Source: Acinetobacter sp. SAAs474
Lineage (GTDB): Bacteria > Pseudomonadota > Gammaproteobacteria > Pseudomonadales > Moraxellaceae
Reading direction: 5' to 3'
Length of the DNA stretch: 64,000 nucleotides
NCBI RefSeq assembly: GCF_032823475.1
Contig: NZ_CP127915.1
Location: 2,604,001-2,668,000 of the forward strand
Shown: in pieces, positions 19,522-29,464 of the stretch
How the letters are laid out: each line of letters starts with the position of its first letter
Position numbering within the stretch: the first letter of the stretch is position 1
The notes under the pieces: model-generated
The model's database searches: none
What the model saw: only the letters and a program-made list of their open reading frames with translations
What the model was told of the DNA's origin: nothing
Program-made: the position numbers and the translations under genes

Positions 19522-21054
19522 TTAACCTAAATTAATGGTAGTATTGACTGTACTGCTACTTGCCTGACTATCTTCAAACCAACGACTGGTGATGGTTTTG
19601 GTTTGGGTATAGAACTGAATCGCCTGTTTACCATAAGGTCCTAGATCACCTAGTTTTGAACCACGAGAACCCGTGAAACTAAAGAATGGTACAGGGACTG
19701 GAATAGGAATATTAATGCCGACTTGACCGATGTTAATCTGCTGCTGAAAAATACGTGCTGTACTGCCACTTTGGGTAAATAGTCCAACACCATTACCAAA
19801 TGGATTGGCATTAATCAACTGAATGGCATCTTGTAAACAGTCGACATGAATAATCACCAATACAGGACCAAAAATTTCTTCCTGATAGATACGCATATCG
19901 GTATTGGCATGATTAAAAATCGTAGGTCCAATAAAATTACCCTGCTCATAGCCTTTGACATCAACATTGCGGCCATCGAGTAATAATTCTGCGCCTTGTG
20001 CAACACCACTTTCAATTAAATCAAGAATACGTGTTTTAGCACGTTTGGAAATGACAGGACCTACATCCGTATCTGGTTCATGACCAGCATTCACTTTTAA
20101 TAATTTAGCCTTGTTGACTAAATCATCCACCCAATGTTTGCTTTCACCGACCATCACCGCGACAGAAAGTGCCATACAACGTTGACCAGCAGCACCAAAA
20201 GCAGCACCCACCAATGCATTGAGTGTCTGTTCTTTATTGGCATCAGGCATGACCACGACATGATTTTTGGCACCCATCATCGACTGTACACGTTTGGCAT
20301 GTTGTCCTGCAAGCTGATATACATGCGTGCCAACAGCAGTTGAACCGACAAAAGAAATCGCTTTAATATCTTGATGTGTACATAATAGATCGACCACCTC
20401 TTTACCACCATGTACTACATTTAATACTCCTGCAGGAACTCCAGCCTGAATTGCCAGTTCAACCAGCATCATGGTCGATAATGGATCTTGCTCAGAAGGT
20501 TTTAATACAAAGGTATTACCACAGACGATCGCCATTGGAAACATCCATAATGGAATCATGGCAGGAAAATTAAACGGGGTAATTCCTGCACAAACACCAA
20601 GTGGTTGCTGTATGGTATAGGTATCAATACCACGGGCAACGCCCTCGATATATTCTCCCATTTGTAATGTCCCAATCGAACATGCATGCTCAACCACTTC
20701 TAAACCACGCTGAATATCCCCCTCTGCATCAGCCAGCGTTTTTCCTTGTTCAGCAGTCAATACTTGGGCAATATCTTTTAATTGACTACGAATTAAGGCC
20801 TGTAGTTTAAGCATAATACGCATACGGGCCTGAATTGGTGTCTGATGCCAATCTGCAAATGCAGTTTGTGCCGATTGAATGGCAGCATGTACTTCTTCTG
20901 TCGTGGCAAAAGGGACTTGCCCTAATACTTCCTGAGTTGCAGGATTAATAATATCTTGCCAGTGACTGGTTTTTGACTCAACAAACTCACCATTAATCAG
21001 AAGTTTTACTTTCTTGGTTGCAAGGTTATGCTGCTGTTGATGAATAGCGTTCAT
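19522..21054 (-). CDS. mmsA: Methylmalonate-semialdehyde dehydrogenase (CoA-acylating)
   Basis: This 510-residue aldehyde dehydrogenase converts methylmalonate semialdehyde to propionyl-CoA with release of CO2, the last step of the valine branch. The catalytic cysteine is C293 in FGAAGQRCMALSVAV. The cofactor region ITPFNFPAMIPLWMFPMA and the family-typical MGAKNHVVVMPDAN are clear. GAGC precedes the ATG. It is the first gene of a minus-strand operon that reads mmsA, mmsB, acyl-CoA synthetase, acyl-CoA dehydrogenase and perhaps the hydrolase. A LysR gene diverges from it. Confidence 0.96.
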   Translation of the reverse strand: MNAIHQQQHNLATKKVKLLINGEFVESKTSHWQDIINPATQEVLGQVPFATTEEVHAAIQSAQTAFADWHQTPIQARMRIMLKLQALIRSQLKDIAQVLTAEQGKTLADAEGDIQRGLEVVEHACSIGTLQMGEYIEGVARGIDTYTIQQPLGVCAGITPFNFPAMIPLWMFPMAIVCGNTFVLKPSEQDPLSTMMLVELAIQAGVPAGVLNVVHGGKEVVDLLCTHQDIKAISFVGSTAVGTHVYQLAGQHAKRVQSMMGAKNHVVVMPDANKEQTLNALVGAAFGAAGQRCMALSVAVMVGESKHWVDDLVNKAKLLKVNAGHEPDTDVGPVISKRAKTRILDLIESGVAQGAELLLDGRNVDVKGYEQGNFIGPTIFNHANTDMRIYQEEIFGPVLVIIHVDCLQDAIQLINANPFGNGVGLFTQSGSTARIFQQQINIGQVGINIPIPVPVPFFSFTGSRGSKLGDLGPYGKQAIQFYTQTKTITSRWFEDSQASSSTVNTTINLG

Positions 21055-21190
21055 GATTGCTCCGTGCTCGGTTGTTATTGTCCTTGTCCTAGCCTTTACT
21101 GGCTATTTATTTTAAACGTATAATTTTTACGCTGTTTTTGCAGACTAGCAAAGAATACTTTAACCACCAATAGAAATTGATGCACGATGG

Positions 21191-21208
21191 TTGTGCATAT
21201 TTGCACAA
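21191..21208. promoter_or_regulatory. Candidate LysR operator in the mmsA-lysR intergenic region
   Basis: TTGTGCA and TGCACAA form a perfect 7-bp inverted repeat around a 4-bp centre. It lies 23 bp before the lysR start and fits the T-N11-A style of LysR-type boxes. Binding is inferred. Confidence 0.5.
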
Positions 21209-21231
21209 AGATTTAACAGGATGTTAAGTAG

Positions 21232-22149
21232 ATGATGAAAGTTGACTGGGATCACTTACGGTTTTTTTTAACCTTGGCACGTGCTAAAACACTGACCAAT
21301 ACAGCACGATTAATGACAGTTGAACACAGTACTGTTTCACGTCGAATTCAAGCATTAGAAACGGCCCTTGGTAAACAGCTTTTTAAACGTGAAGCAAGCG
21401 GTTATGAATTAACTGCTGAAGGTTTAATACTGTTACCGCAAGTCGAACAAATGGAGCAGGCTTTTGCACAAATTGATATCTCTAAACACCCGTTACAGGG
21501 CCGTGTGCGTATTGGTGCACCAGAAGGATTTGGTACCGCATTTTTGACCCGTTTATTGGCCGAATTTTCACAACACTACCCCTTACTGACGATTGATTTA
21601 ATTCCAGTTCCTAAAACCATAAAATTGTCACATCGAGAAGCCGATATTGTGATTTCAATTGATCGGCCTAAATCTGGACCTTATATTATTACTCGCCTCT
21701 CCAATTACTGTTTAAAGCTCTACGGCAGTGAAAGCTATTTAGCGAATAATGCTTTAATTTCAAATATCAATGACTTAACTCAACATCGTTTTATCGATTA
21801 TATTGATGATTTAGTTTACAGTTCAGCTTTATATTCATTGGCACGCCTTCCTGTACCATTATCTGCATGTTTTCGCAGTAATAGTATTTTGGCACAGCAG
21901 ATCGCAGTCAGTGCTGGCGCAGGTCTGGCAATTTTGCCATGTTTTTTAGCGCATAATAAAGCAGAACTCAAGACAGTACTCAGTGATCAAATCTGTTTTA
22001 CCCATACCTTTTGGATGCTGACCTTGGTTGATTTACAGCATGAACCGAAAATTAAATTAGTGTGGAATTTTTTACGTAAACAAGCCGACCTACAACAAGA
22101 TATATTGATGGACCATGAATATGTTACCCAGCAACGATGGCCCAAATAG
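21232..22149 (+). CDS. LysR-family transcriptional regulator of the valine operon
   Basis: This 305-residue protein has an N-terminal winged helix-turn-helix (about 5-64, with SRRIQALETALGKQLFKRE) and a LysR substrate-binding domain after about residue 90. It is divergent from mmsA with a 177-bp shared intergenic region, the usual layout for a LysR regulator and its target. In Pseudomonas the mms regulator is AraC-type, so this is a different solution. The inducer is unknown; a valine-pathway intermediate is likely. A start one codon downstream is equally possible. Confidence 0.9.
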   Translation: MMKVDWDHLRFFLTLARAKTLTNTARLMTVEHSTVSRRIQALETALGKQLFKREASGYELTAEGLILLPQVEQMEQAFAQIDISKHPLQGRVRIGAPEGFGTAFLTRLLAEFSQHYPLLTIDLIPVPKTIKLSHREADIVISIDRPKSGPYIITRLSNYCLKLYGSESYLANNALISNINDLTQHRFIDYIDDLVYSSALYSLARLPVPLSACFRSNSILAQQIAVSAGAGLAILPCFLAHNKAELKTVLSDQICFTHTFWMLTLVDLQHEPKIKLVWNFLRKQADLQQDILMDHEYVTQQRWPK

Positions 22150-22384
22150 GCTTTACAGTCATTTTTTCGCCAATAATATATGATTTAAACCATATGAACT
22201 GGCGAGCTATTTCTGATCGATACTCAGCTTTCGCTATGTATCGATCGCATATCTAAATACAAGAAATCGATGACCAAATCATAGGTAATCATATGTGAGC
22301 TGCTGAACCAGTGTGGTATGAGCTATGTTCAGTGGCATCGTGCTGGCGTAAAAACGCCAGTCAATACTTTAAGCAGCCATCGCA

Positions 22385-23491
22385 TTACTCAGCGAAATTA
22401 TGCACCAACTCATCAATACGCTGTTTTTGAAAATTTTGAAATGCTTCGCCTTGTTGCTGTTCAATAATAAAATCTTTACATGGATCAACAACTGCAGTAC
22501 GTATCCCTGTCATGTCTTCAAGTACCGCAAGACCGCAAAACGGTACATAAGATTCTGAATAGCCTCCTTCATGTACAATCACCAGTTTTCCATCACAATA
22601 TTGTTCAGCAGCCTGTCGGGTAAGACGGGTCATCTCACGAAAGGAATCACTATGCAATAACATTCTTGCTAAAGGATCCAGACCATTGGCATCATAACCA
22701 CACGCAACAATAATCATTTCAGGTTGAAATTGTGCTATCGCAGGCAAGACAATTTGCTCAAATGCATAGATATAGGCGTCATGACCACTGCCAGCATATA
22801 AAGGAATATTGATATTATAGCCTTTACCTAAACCTTCACCACGATCCTGATCGCCACTATAACCAGGTGGGAAACACTGATCTTGATGAATAGAAATGGT
22901 CAATACATCATCACGTTGATAATAGATATGCTGGGTACCATTACCATGATGCACATCCCAATCAATTACCACGACTTTGCCTAAACCATGCTCTGCTTTG
23001 GCACGTTCAATGGCCAGTGGAATATTGGCCAAAAAGCAAAAGCCCATAGCCTGATCAGGTAAACAATGATGACCTGGTGGACGCGATAAGCTATAAGCAT
23101 TAGCAAATTCACCCAAATACACCTTTTCAACCGCTGCACAGGCTAAACCCGCAGAAATTTTAGCAATTTCATAACTACCAGGACCAATCGGTGCTTCCAC
23201 ACCCAACGGACCACCCCCTTGATCACTGACTTGTTTAAAATGATCAAGATAATGCTGTGGATGAATACGCAATAAATCCTGCTCCGTTATGGCGGGTGCA
23301 GACAATGAAACCATGTGCTGCATTAAACCTGAAACTTCCAGCAAATTTTTTAAACGTCGTTTGGTTTCGGGAGATTCTGCATGACTGGCGCCACTGGGTA
23401 CTTGTACCCAACCACCAATCGGTAAAATTCCGGCATATAATCCAGTACTATGCCAGTAACACCATTCATCATTAAAAAAGGCTGTTTTCAT
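22385..23491 (-). CDS. Class II histone-deacetylase-like amidohydrolase
   Basis: This zinc-dependent deacetylase-fold enzyme has 368 residues from the ATG at 23491. A longer frame from 23509 adds six residues, but the shorter form aligns from its first residue with the bacterial HDAH type as I remember it. Active-site signatures are SRPPGHHCLPDQAMGFCF (His-His dyad), VIDWDVHHGNGTQH (zinc Asp and His), CGYDANGLDPLARM (second zinc Asp) and HEGGYSESYVPF. Bacterial members act on acetylated amines or polyamines, and the real substrate here is unknown. It lies downstream of an AraC gene and a permease on the same strand, near amine-catabolism genes. Confidence 0.88.
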   Translation of the reverse strand: MKTAFFNDEWCYWHSTGLYAGILPIGGWVQVPSGASHAESPETKRRLKNLLEVSGLMQHMVSLSAPAITEQDLLRIHPQHYLDHFKQVSDQGGGPLGVEAPIGPGSYEIAKISAGLACAAVEKVYLGEFANAYSLSRPPGHHCLPDQAMGFCFLANIPLAIERAKAEHGLGKVVVIDWDVHHGNGTQHIYYQRDDVLTISIHQDQCFPPGYSGDQDRGEGLGKGYNINIPLYAGSGHDAYIYAFEQIVLPAIAQFQPEMIIVACGYDANGLDPLARMLLHSDSFREMTRLTRQAAEQYCDGKLVIVHEGGYSESYVPFCGLAVLEDMTGIRTAVVDPCKDFIIEQQQGEAFQNFQKQRIDELVHNFAE

Positions 23492-23509
23492 GATATATAG
23501 CTCATTCAA

Positions 23510-23871
23510 TTATAAAGTGAGGACATCAGTTATAACCGAAATTTCAAATAAAAAAATCATCCGAAAAACTGATTTATTGCATGTTTTAATGTGATCGCTA
23601 TTTTTATCTCTAGGTAAAAAATAATGATTACTTTAATTATTTTAATTGTATGGCTTTTTATACATTTCATTTTTGTATAATGCTAAAAATAAATTTAACG
23701 ATTTAAAATTTCAAATAAATCGTCATTTTTATTTTTTTAAATTATATGATAGAACAATCAATTATCTAAATATATTTAACTTTTATATTTTAAATATAAA
23801 TGTACCGATTTATCAATAATAAAATTTAACATTCATTATTTACATAATAAATAGATATCAAGCTCTATATT
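23510..23871. other. AT-rich intergenic region, no gene seen
   Basis: This roughly 360-bp AT-rich stretch lies between the AraC gene and the amidohydrolase gene. It presumably holds the promoter of the latter. I see no convincing operator or open frame. Confidence 0.4.
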
Positions 23872-24825
23872 TCAACATAAAATTAATTTGGATTTTTTAT
23901 ACAGCATCGTTTGTGATGGTGATTCTCCAAATAAGCGCTTATAATCTACTGCAAATTGTGATAAATGCCAAAAACCCCAATGGGCTGCAATATCACTAAT
24001 TGTCATTTGTGTGGATGAATACTGTAACATTCTACGTACTGCATTCAATTTCATCATCTTTAAAAATAATGCTGGACTTTGTCCGGTAATCTGCTCGAAA
24101 CAGTTTTGTAATGTTCTACGTGATGTGCATGTAATATGACATAATTCTTCAATTGAATAACAATAGTCAGGATTATCATTCAAGACTTCACAGACTGTTT
24201 TAACCACATTTTGTGCTTTTTGGTTGGAAACTCGAATCGGTTGATGATGAGCATTTAATACACTCAAAAAATCGTCACCAAGGGCTAAAATTTCAGATTT
24301 TACCTGCTGTTGTGTCGCAGAATTTTGAATTAAATGTGAATTTTTTAATACATCATTAAGTAGTTGGGTAAATTTTCTATAAAAAATTTCACTATATTGT
24401 GCTTCAAGTATATGACCGTATTTTGCATGATTATATTGCAAATTATGATCATTTAATAAGTTAAATGGAATAGTTAAGGAGTAAAATGCACTATTTTCAG
24501 GCAATCGTAATAAAATCTCTCCTTCATCATAACAAGAAAGAATTTCATGTCCTGTAATATTTTTACCCAACCAAATCGCATTATTTGAAAGTTGCGAAAA
24601 CATCCCTATACATAATGAATTTTTTTTAGCCAAACCACGTTGGAAAATTGAAGGTACAAATCTTTCTTCATAAATTTGAATATCGTCGAAGGAAATTTCA
24701 CGTAGATAACTTTCAAATTTTCCAGCAGAAACTTGGTCATAGGTCAAAATCCATTCATTTAATATTTCGGCATGTACATATGACTCGGTAATACACCGAT
24801 TTTCACTCATTGACTGTAATTGCAT
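23872..24825 (-). CDS. AraC-family transcriptional regulator
   Basis: This 317-residue protein has a variable N-terminal sensing domain and a C-terminal double helix-turn-helix of AraC type (about 215-310). Landmarks are SIEELCHITCTSRRTLQNCF and ISDIAAHWGFWHLSQFAVDYKRLFGESPSQ, with the H-x-SQF-x-x-Y-K signature. GAGAAG lies five bases before the ATG. It sits between the APC permease and the HDAC-like gene, so those are its likely targets. Confidence 0.9.
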   Translation of the reverse strand: MQLQSMSENRCITESYVHAEILNEWILTYDQVSAGKFESYLREISFDDIQIYEERFVPSIFQRGLAKKNSLCIGMFSQLSNNAIWLGKNITGHEILSCYDEGEILLRLPENSAFYSLTIPFNLLNDHNLQYNHAKYGHILEAQYSEIFYRKFTQLLNDVLKNSHLIQNSATQQQVKSEILALGDDFLSVLNAHHQPIRVSNQKAQNVVKTVCEVLNDNPDYCYSIEELCHITCTSRRTLQNCFEQITGQSPALFLKMMKLNAVRRMLQYSSTQMTISDIAAHWGFWHLSQFAVDYKRLFGESPSQTMLYKKSKLILC

Positions 24826-24974
24826 CCGTTCTTCTCATTTAGCATGAATAACATTGATTCCTATCAATGCAAAATATATACCACTCTTCCTTAATTCATT
24901 CTCTAATTCACAAATTAGTTAATACTTTAATTAAAATATATTTCATTATTTACTGATATAAATTAAAAATCAAC

Positions 24975-25009
24975 AAAAAAAGAGTAATTCATTATAACTA
25001 CTCTTTTTT
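24975..25009 (-). terminator. Terminator of the APC permease gene
   Basis: AAAAAAGAGTA (24976-24986) pairs with TACTCTTTTTT (24999-25009) over a 12-nt loop. Because A and T runs flank both sides it can work in either direction, but the permease gene ends at 25073 on the minus strand. Confidence 0.75.
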
Positions 25010-25072
25010 ATGATTTATTTATATTGCAATATCTTATATTTAATGTAAAAAACATTATTTTATCTATAAATC

Positions 25073-26497
25073 TTAGATATATTCAATCAACTTTTTTAAT
25101 TGTTTAAATTTCTGTGGTTGTACCATTTGAATCATTTGTGCCCAGAAAATACCGACAAAAACAACTGCAAAAACAAACCAAGGAACCAGTTGAATAACGG
25201 GTGACTCACTACCACTTAATGTCTTAATATTTTGTACCACCAGAACCAATACACAGCTCATACCAATCAGGGCTAAAAATGGTGCAATCGTACCGTTCCA
25301 TAAAGAGACTGGAAGATGTGAGTTTTTTCTAAAGAAAATCATCACTGCAACAGAAACACCGATCTGTAATACCAAAATAGACATACTGGCGATCACGGAA
25401 CCCCATGCAAAAACATCAACCATCGGATCTAGATTTTTTAATCCGGTCAATGCCAGAATCACGATAATGAATATACCTTGAATGATACTGGCAATATAAG
25501 GTGTATTATTATTCGCATGTGTATTGGCCATTTTTGACCAAATCAAACCATCACGGCTCATGGTAAATAAATAACGTGAAAGTGAATTGTGAAATGCTTG
25601 TGTTGCAGCAAATAAACTGGTGATTAATAATAATGACATTAATTCAATTGACCATGGTCCCAGACTTTGTTGTGCAATGTTATAAATCATCATACCCGGA
25701 TCGGCAGCAGCAACTTCAACCAGTTTGCTCTGACCAACATACTGAATGAGTGACCATGACGTTACGGCATAAAATACCGTAATTAAACAGACGGCAATAA
25801 AAGTCGCACGTGCTACGGTTTTTTGAGGATCTTTACATTCTTCCGAATAGATAGCAGTCGCCTCAAAACCGATGAATGAACAGATGGCAAATACCAATGA
25901 AATCCCAATATTACCACTGAGAAATACACTGGGTGCAAATGATGCAAAACTATATTGTGCAGCGTTATTTACACTCACAAAATCAAGTAATAACACAATC
26001 CCAATTTCTAAAAGTAATAATATTCCTAAAACTTTCCCACCGATTTCAACTTTTAAGATGCCTAAAACAACCACCAGCATTTGCATTAAAATTGAATAGA
26101 TCCACCACGGGATTTCAATATTCCAATGTGATTGAATAAACTGATTGGTAAAGAAACCAAACATAGCACTGACCGCCAATTGAATTGCAATATAGGCAAG
26201 TAATGCAGCATTTAATCCTCCTAAGCCACAACGGACACCAATACCCTGTACAATATAGGCATAAAATGCACCAGCATTAACCACATATTTAGCCATGGTC
26301 ACAAAGCCAAAACTAAACAATAACAACAATATTCCCGCTAGAATAAAAATACTTGGTACACCAACCCCATTACCAATAAAAAAAGTTACTGGAAGTGCAC
26401 CAATAACACCAGTTAAGGGTGACGCTGCAGCAACGACAAAAAATACTACTGTAAATAGCCCTAGGCTTCCTTGTTTTAATGCGTTATTGTTCGTCAT
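25073..26497 (-). CDS. APC-superfamily amino acid/amine permease
   Basis: This inner-membrane transporter has 474 residues from the chosen start and about 12 hydrophobic helices. The N-terminal helix contains VFFVVAAASPLTGVIGALP, a usual APC opening, and SFIGFEATAIYSEECKDPQKTVARA is the typical helix 6-7 block. The ATG at 26497 was chosen because CGGAG lies just before it, while an ATG six codons upstream has no ribosome site. It lies between divergent LuxR and downstream AraC regulator genes. The substrate is probably an amino acid or amine that feeds the enzymes encoded nearby. Confidence 0.88.
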   Translation of the reverse strand: MTNNNALKQGSLGLFTVVFFVVAAASPLTGVIGALPVTFFIGNGVGVPSIFILAGILLLLFSFGFVTMAKYVVNAGAFYAYIVQGIGVRCGLGGLNAALLAYIAIQLAVSAMFGFFTNQFIQSHWNIEIPWWIYSILMQMLVVVLGILKVEIGGKVLGILLLLEIGIVLLLDFVSVNNAAQYSFASFAPSVFLSGNIGISLVFAICSFIGFEATAIYSEECKDPQKTVARATFIAVCLITVFYAVTSWSLIQYVGQSKLVEVAAADPGMMIYNIAQQSLGPWSIELMSLLLITSLFAATQAFHNSLSRYLFTMSRDGLIWSKMANTHANNNTPYIASIIQGIFIIVILALTGLKNLDPMVDVFAWGSVIASMSILVLQIGVSVAVMIFFRKNSHLPVSLWNGTIAPFLALIGMSCVLVLVVQNIKTLSGSESPVIQLVPWFVFAVVFVGIFWAQMIQMVQPQKFKQLKKLIEYI

Positions 26498-26890
26498 TTT
26501 TTTCTCCGTGAACAATGTATTGATTCAGTCTATGGGTATTCGTCCCAAGGTATTATCAAAATTAAGCATTTTTTAGTTTTTATAGATAATTTAGAATATC
26601 GGCTTAATTTCTCTGACATCATCATCCATCAAAAATAGCCAAATTTAGCCGCATCACCTGATGGCATACACTGCACGATCTAGATGATTTGAGTTATTTT
26701 AACTCGGTAAAAATTGCCCAATTTTGATAACAGTCCACCCAAGATCAAGGGATGATAGGTAAACAATGCGCAGTTATTGGCTGAGATTTGTCATCAATTC
26801 TATAGTTTAAGCTCAGATTAGCATCTCACCATCAGCTGTAAATAAATCCAGAATTTATCGATATTATTTGGACATGGAGTCAAACCAACA
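26498..26890. other. Divergent promoter region between permease and luxR-type genes
   Basis: This 393-bp region between two divergent genes must hold both promoters. GGAG lies about 11 bases before the luxR-type ATG. I see no clear inverted-repeat operator in it. Confidence 0.4.
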
Positions 26891-27565
26891 ATGCAAACAA
26901 AATCATGGAATCAATTTGTCGATCATTTTATCTATGCCTTAAATCGTGTAGTTCCACTACAAAGTTTCTTTGCTTATCATGTTAAGTTTTCAACGACAAC
27001 AGCACATTTAAACGCCTATTATGCTAAAAATATTCCTCAACATTCGATTCATCATTATGTTGATTATATGTGTCAATATGATCCAATTAATGCACTACAA
27101 CAACCACAAAAATCAGTCATGACACAGCTAAAACATCAACATATTCCTCAACCTTATTCTGATTTTTTAAAAGACAATCAGGTACTCGATAATATTGAAT
27201 TAATTTTTCAGGCTGATCATGAAAACTGCCTAGCAATCAGCCTTATTCGCAGTGAAAATGAGCAGGTTTTTAGTCCACAAGAAATTGAAATGATTCAAAG
27301 TTGTTATGATTTAGCACAATATAATGGTACTAAACACTTAGGTTCTCAGATAGCGAATACTGCTTGTCAAGAGATGATTAAATTATTAACACGCTCCGAA
27401 CGTGAAGTTTTAACCCTTATTTTAACTGGCAAGAAAAATCAGGAAATTGCCGATGCCTTATTTGTCAGTCTTGCCACAGTTAAAACACATATTTATCATA
27501 TTTTTCAAAAAACCATGGTTAAAAGTAAACGTGAACTCATTCTTAAAGCCTTAGCAGCATCATAA
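26891..27565 (+). CDS. LuxR-family transcriptional regulator
   Basis: This 224-residue protein has a C-terminal GerE/LuxR helix-turn-helix (about 160-222: LTRSEREVLTLILTGKKNQE, then FVSLATVKTHIYHIFQK). The N-terminal 150 residues match no sensing domain that I can name with confidence. The absence of a receiver motif suggests a direct ligand-responsive regulator. It diverges from the APC permease and converges on the flavoprotein gene, and so probably controls one or both of these transcription units. Confidence 0.88.
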   Translation: MQTKSWNQFVDHFIYALNRVVPLQSFFAYHVKFSTTTAHLNAYYAKNIPQHSIHHYVDYMCQYDPINALQQPQKSVMTQLKHQHIPQPYSDFLKDNQVLDNIELIFQADHENCLAISLIRSENEQVFSPQEIEMIQSCYDLAQYNGTKHLGSQIANTACQEMIKLLTRSEREVLTLILTGKKNQEIADALFVSLATVKTHIYHIFQKTMVKSKRELILKALAAS

Positions 27566-27592
27566 GGCAGTTTTTTTAAGCACCTTAAATAG

Positions 27593-27622
27593 GAAATTAG
27601 CATGCCTTAGACCGCTAATTTC
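27593..27622. terminator. Hairpin between convergent luxR and flavoprotein genes
   Basis: GAAATTAGC pairs with GCTAATTTC over a 12-nt loop. It lies midway between two convergent genes but lacks a clear T-run on either side. Confidence 0.35.
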
Positions 27623-27631
27623 ACGAATGTT

Positions 27632-28924
27632 CTATAACCGTTTAAAGCTATAAGGTGTTGGATCAATAATGGGCTGATGCTGTGAAATCAAATCGGCAGC
27701 TAAATGCCCAGCAGCAGGCGAAGTACCAAAACCATGACCTGAAAATCCTGTTGCAATCGTTAGCCCTTGGATATGTTCAATTGAATCAATAATCGGATTG
27801 GAATCTGGCGTTACATCAATCATGCCTGCCCAACTATTTTCAATTTCAGCATGTTTAAATATCGGCCACGCGGCAGCTAAGTTTTGCCATGCTTCTTGAT
27901 TTAAGGTTTGATTTGCTACTGGGTCCATCATACGTACTTTTTCAAATTGCGTGACTGTATCTTTAGACCATTTACGTGGTGCCGATAAATCCTGAAAAAA
28001 ATAACGTCCAAACGAAATATTTAAAAAATCACGTTGTGTTTTTAATTGTTGCCAATATTTACTACCCAATAATAAATGATCCAATGTTAAAGGTGCATCC
28101 AACTTACCGCGTTGAGTAATAATATAGCCACCATCAATATGTTTTCTAAAAGAAAAATTAGATGCGCCTACGGCAATTTCTGTTGGCCCCTGCATCGGTT
28201 TGGTCTTAAATACAGAACACACCAATGGTAAACTTGGTAATGAAATACCTAAATTCCCCAAGAAACGACGTGACCAGAAGCCGCCTGCAAGTAAGATTTG
28301 ATCACAACTGATTTTACCCTTTTCAGTATACACCCCTACCACACGCCCATTTTGGATATCTAATTGACGTGCAGCACATTGCTCAACAATAATCGCACCA
28401 TGCTTGATGGCTGCTGTAGCAATTGCACTGGATGCCAAAGTTGGCTCAGCACGACCATCGGAAGGTGTATAGAGCGCACCGGCCCAATTGGCTTGACCAT
28501 GTGGAACCAATTCATTGACGTCTTGTGCACTGATAATTTTTGAATCCAAATTTAAATGAGCAACTGATTTTAGCCATTTTTGCTGTAATTCAATCTGTTC
28601 TGGCTGACTCGATAAAAACATAATTCCAGCTTGACGATAACCCACCTCTCCTGCAACACGTTCATTCATTTCTGACCAAAGTTGATCAGATGCTAATGCA
28701 AGGGGTACATCATCAGCCAATCGATTGGTTTTACGTACCCAACCCAAATTACGTGAAGACTGTTCAGCTGCAATCTGGCCTTTTTCAATCACCACCACAG
28801 AAATATTTCTTTCTGCTAATGTTAAAGCAGCATTGAGTCCAACAATGCCTCCACCAATAATCACAACCGTTGCCGTTGCAGGTAATTGACTTGACGTTTT
28901 TACCGGAACAATCGTTGGAACCAT
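27632..28924 (-). CDS. DAO-family FAD-dependent amine/amino-acid oxidoreductase
   Basis: This 430-residue flavoprotein has an N-terminal FAD-binding Rossmann motif (VVIIGGGIVGLNAALTLAER, about 21-40) and a C-terminal GFSGHGFGTSPAAGHLAADL that closes the FAD site. It belongs to the D-amino-acid-oxidase/glycine-oxidase-like group, which oxidises C-N bonds to imines. AAGGA precedes the ATG. It is the third gene of a minus-strand operon after the OCD-like and RidA genes; RidA would hydrolyse its imine product. The exact substrate is unknown. Confidence 0.88.
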   Translation of the reverse strand: MVPTIVPVKTSSQLPATATVVIIGGGIVGLNAALTLAERNISVVVIEKGQIAAEQSSRNLGWVRKTNRLADDVPLALASDQLWSEMNERVAGEVGYRQAGIMFLSSQPEQIELQQKWLKSVAHLNLDSKIISAQDVNELVPHGQANWAGALYTPSDGRAEPTLASSAIATAAIKHGAIIVEQCAARQLDIQNGRVVGVYTEKGKISCDQILLAGGFWSRRFLGNLGISLPSLPLVCSVFKTKPMQGPTEIAVGASNFSFRKHIDGGYIITQRGKLDAPLTLDHLLLGSKYWQQLKTQRDFLNISFGRYFFQDLSAPRKWSKDTVTQFEKVRMMDPVANQTLNQEAWQNLAAAWPIFKHAEIENSWAGMIDVTPDSNPIIDSIEHIQGLTIATGFSGHGFGTSPAAGHLAADLISQHQPIIDPTPYSFKRL

Positions 28925-28996
28925 GCAATTTTTTCCTTTTATTTATATGAGCAAGCGATTTGATCAATGGCAATCTAATCGCTTAACCATTCATAC

Positions 28997-29416
28997 TTAA
29001 GCAATTTTAATATGCTCAAGCTCTAATTTTGCTGCACCACGATATGCTGTGAGTTCTAACTCAACTTTATATACTGTAGAGCCCAGTGGAGGACATGTCA
29101 CGGTCGTTGCTGGATTAATGCCTTTAAATTTAGTGCCAATAAAATCCATTACTTTTGCTGTATCTGCAGGATCTTGAATAAAGACACGAGACATCACGAC
29201 ATCTGCCAATGAAGCATCAACAGTGGCTAAGGCTACTTCAATATTTTTAAAAACTTGTTCAGTTTGTTGTAAAACATCTTCTGAAATTAATTTAGTTTCA
29301 GGATGACGCCCTGCAGTGTTAGAAACATAAATCCAGTTATCTACCATCACTAAACGTGAATAACTACCTTTCTCTTCGAATACTGAACTGGTATTAACTT
29401 TAGTAATTTTACTCAT
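28997..29416 (-). CDS. RidA-family imine/enamine deaminase
   Basis: This 139-residue protein of the Rid (YjgF/YER057c/UK114) family hydrolyses reactive imines or enamines to ketones and ammonia. Recognisable blocks are NWIYVSNTAGRHP, QTEQVFKNIEVAL and VVMSRVFIQDP, the last carrying the Arg that binds the carboxylate in active family members. Placement between a DAO flavoprotein and an OCD-like enzyme suggests a pathway-dedicated Rid protein rather than the housekeeping RidA. Confidence 0.88.
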   Translation of the reverse strand: MSKITKVNTSSVFEEKGSYSRLVMVDNWIYVSNTAGRHPETKLISEDVLQQTEQVFKNIEVALATVDASLADVVMSRVFIQDPADTAKVMDFIGTKFKGINPATTVTCPPLGSTVYKVELELTAYRGAAKLELEHIKIA

Positions 29417-29464
29417 GTACTTTCATCCTCATCATCAATAATTAAATTGGGTTAATGTTGTGTT

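Noticed and set aside
22343..22360. CTGGCGT/ACGCCAG hairpin downstream of the HDAC-like gene
   Set aside because: The stem is short and no T-run follows in either direction, so a terminator call is not supported.
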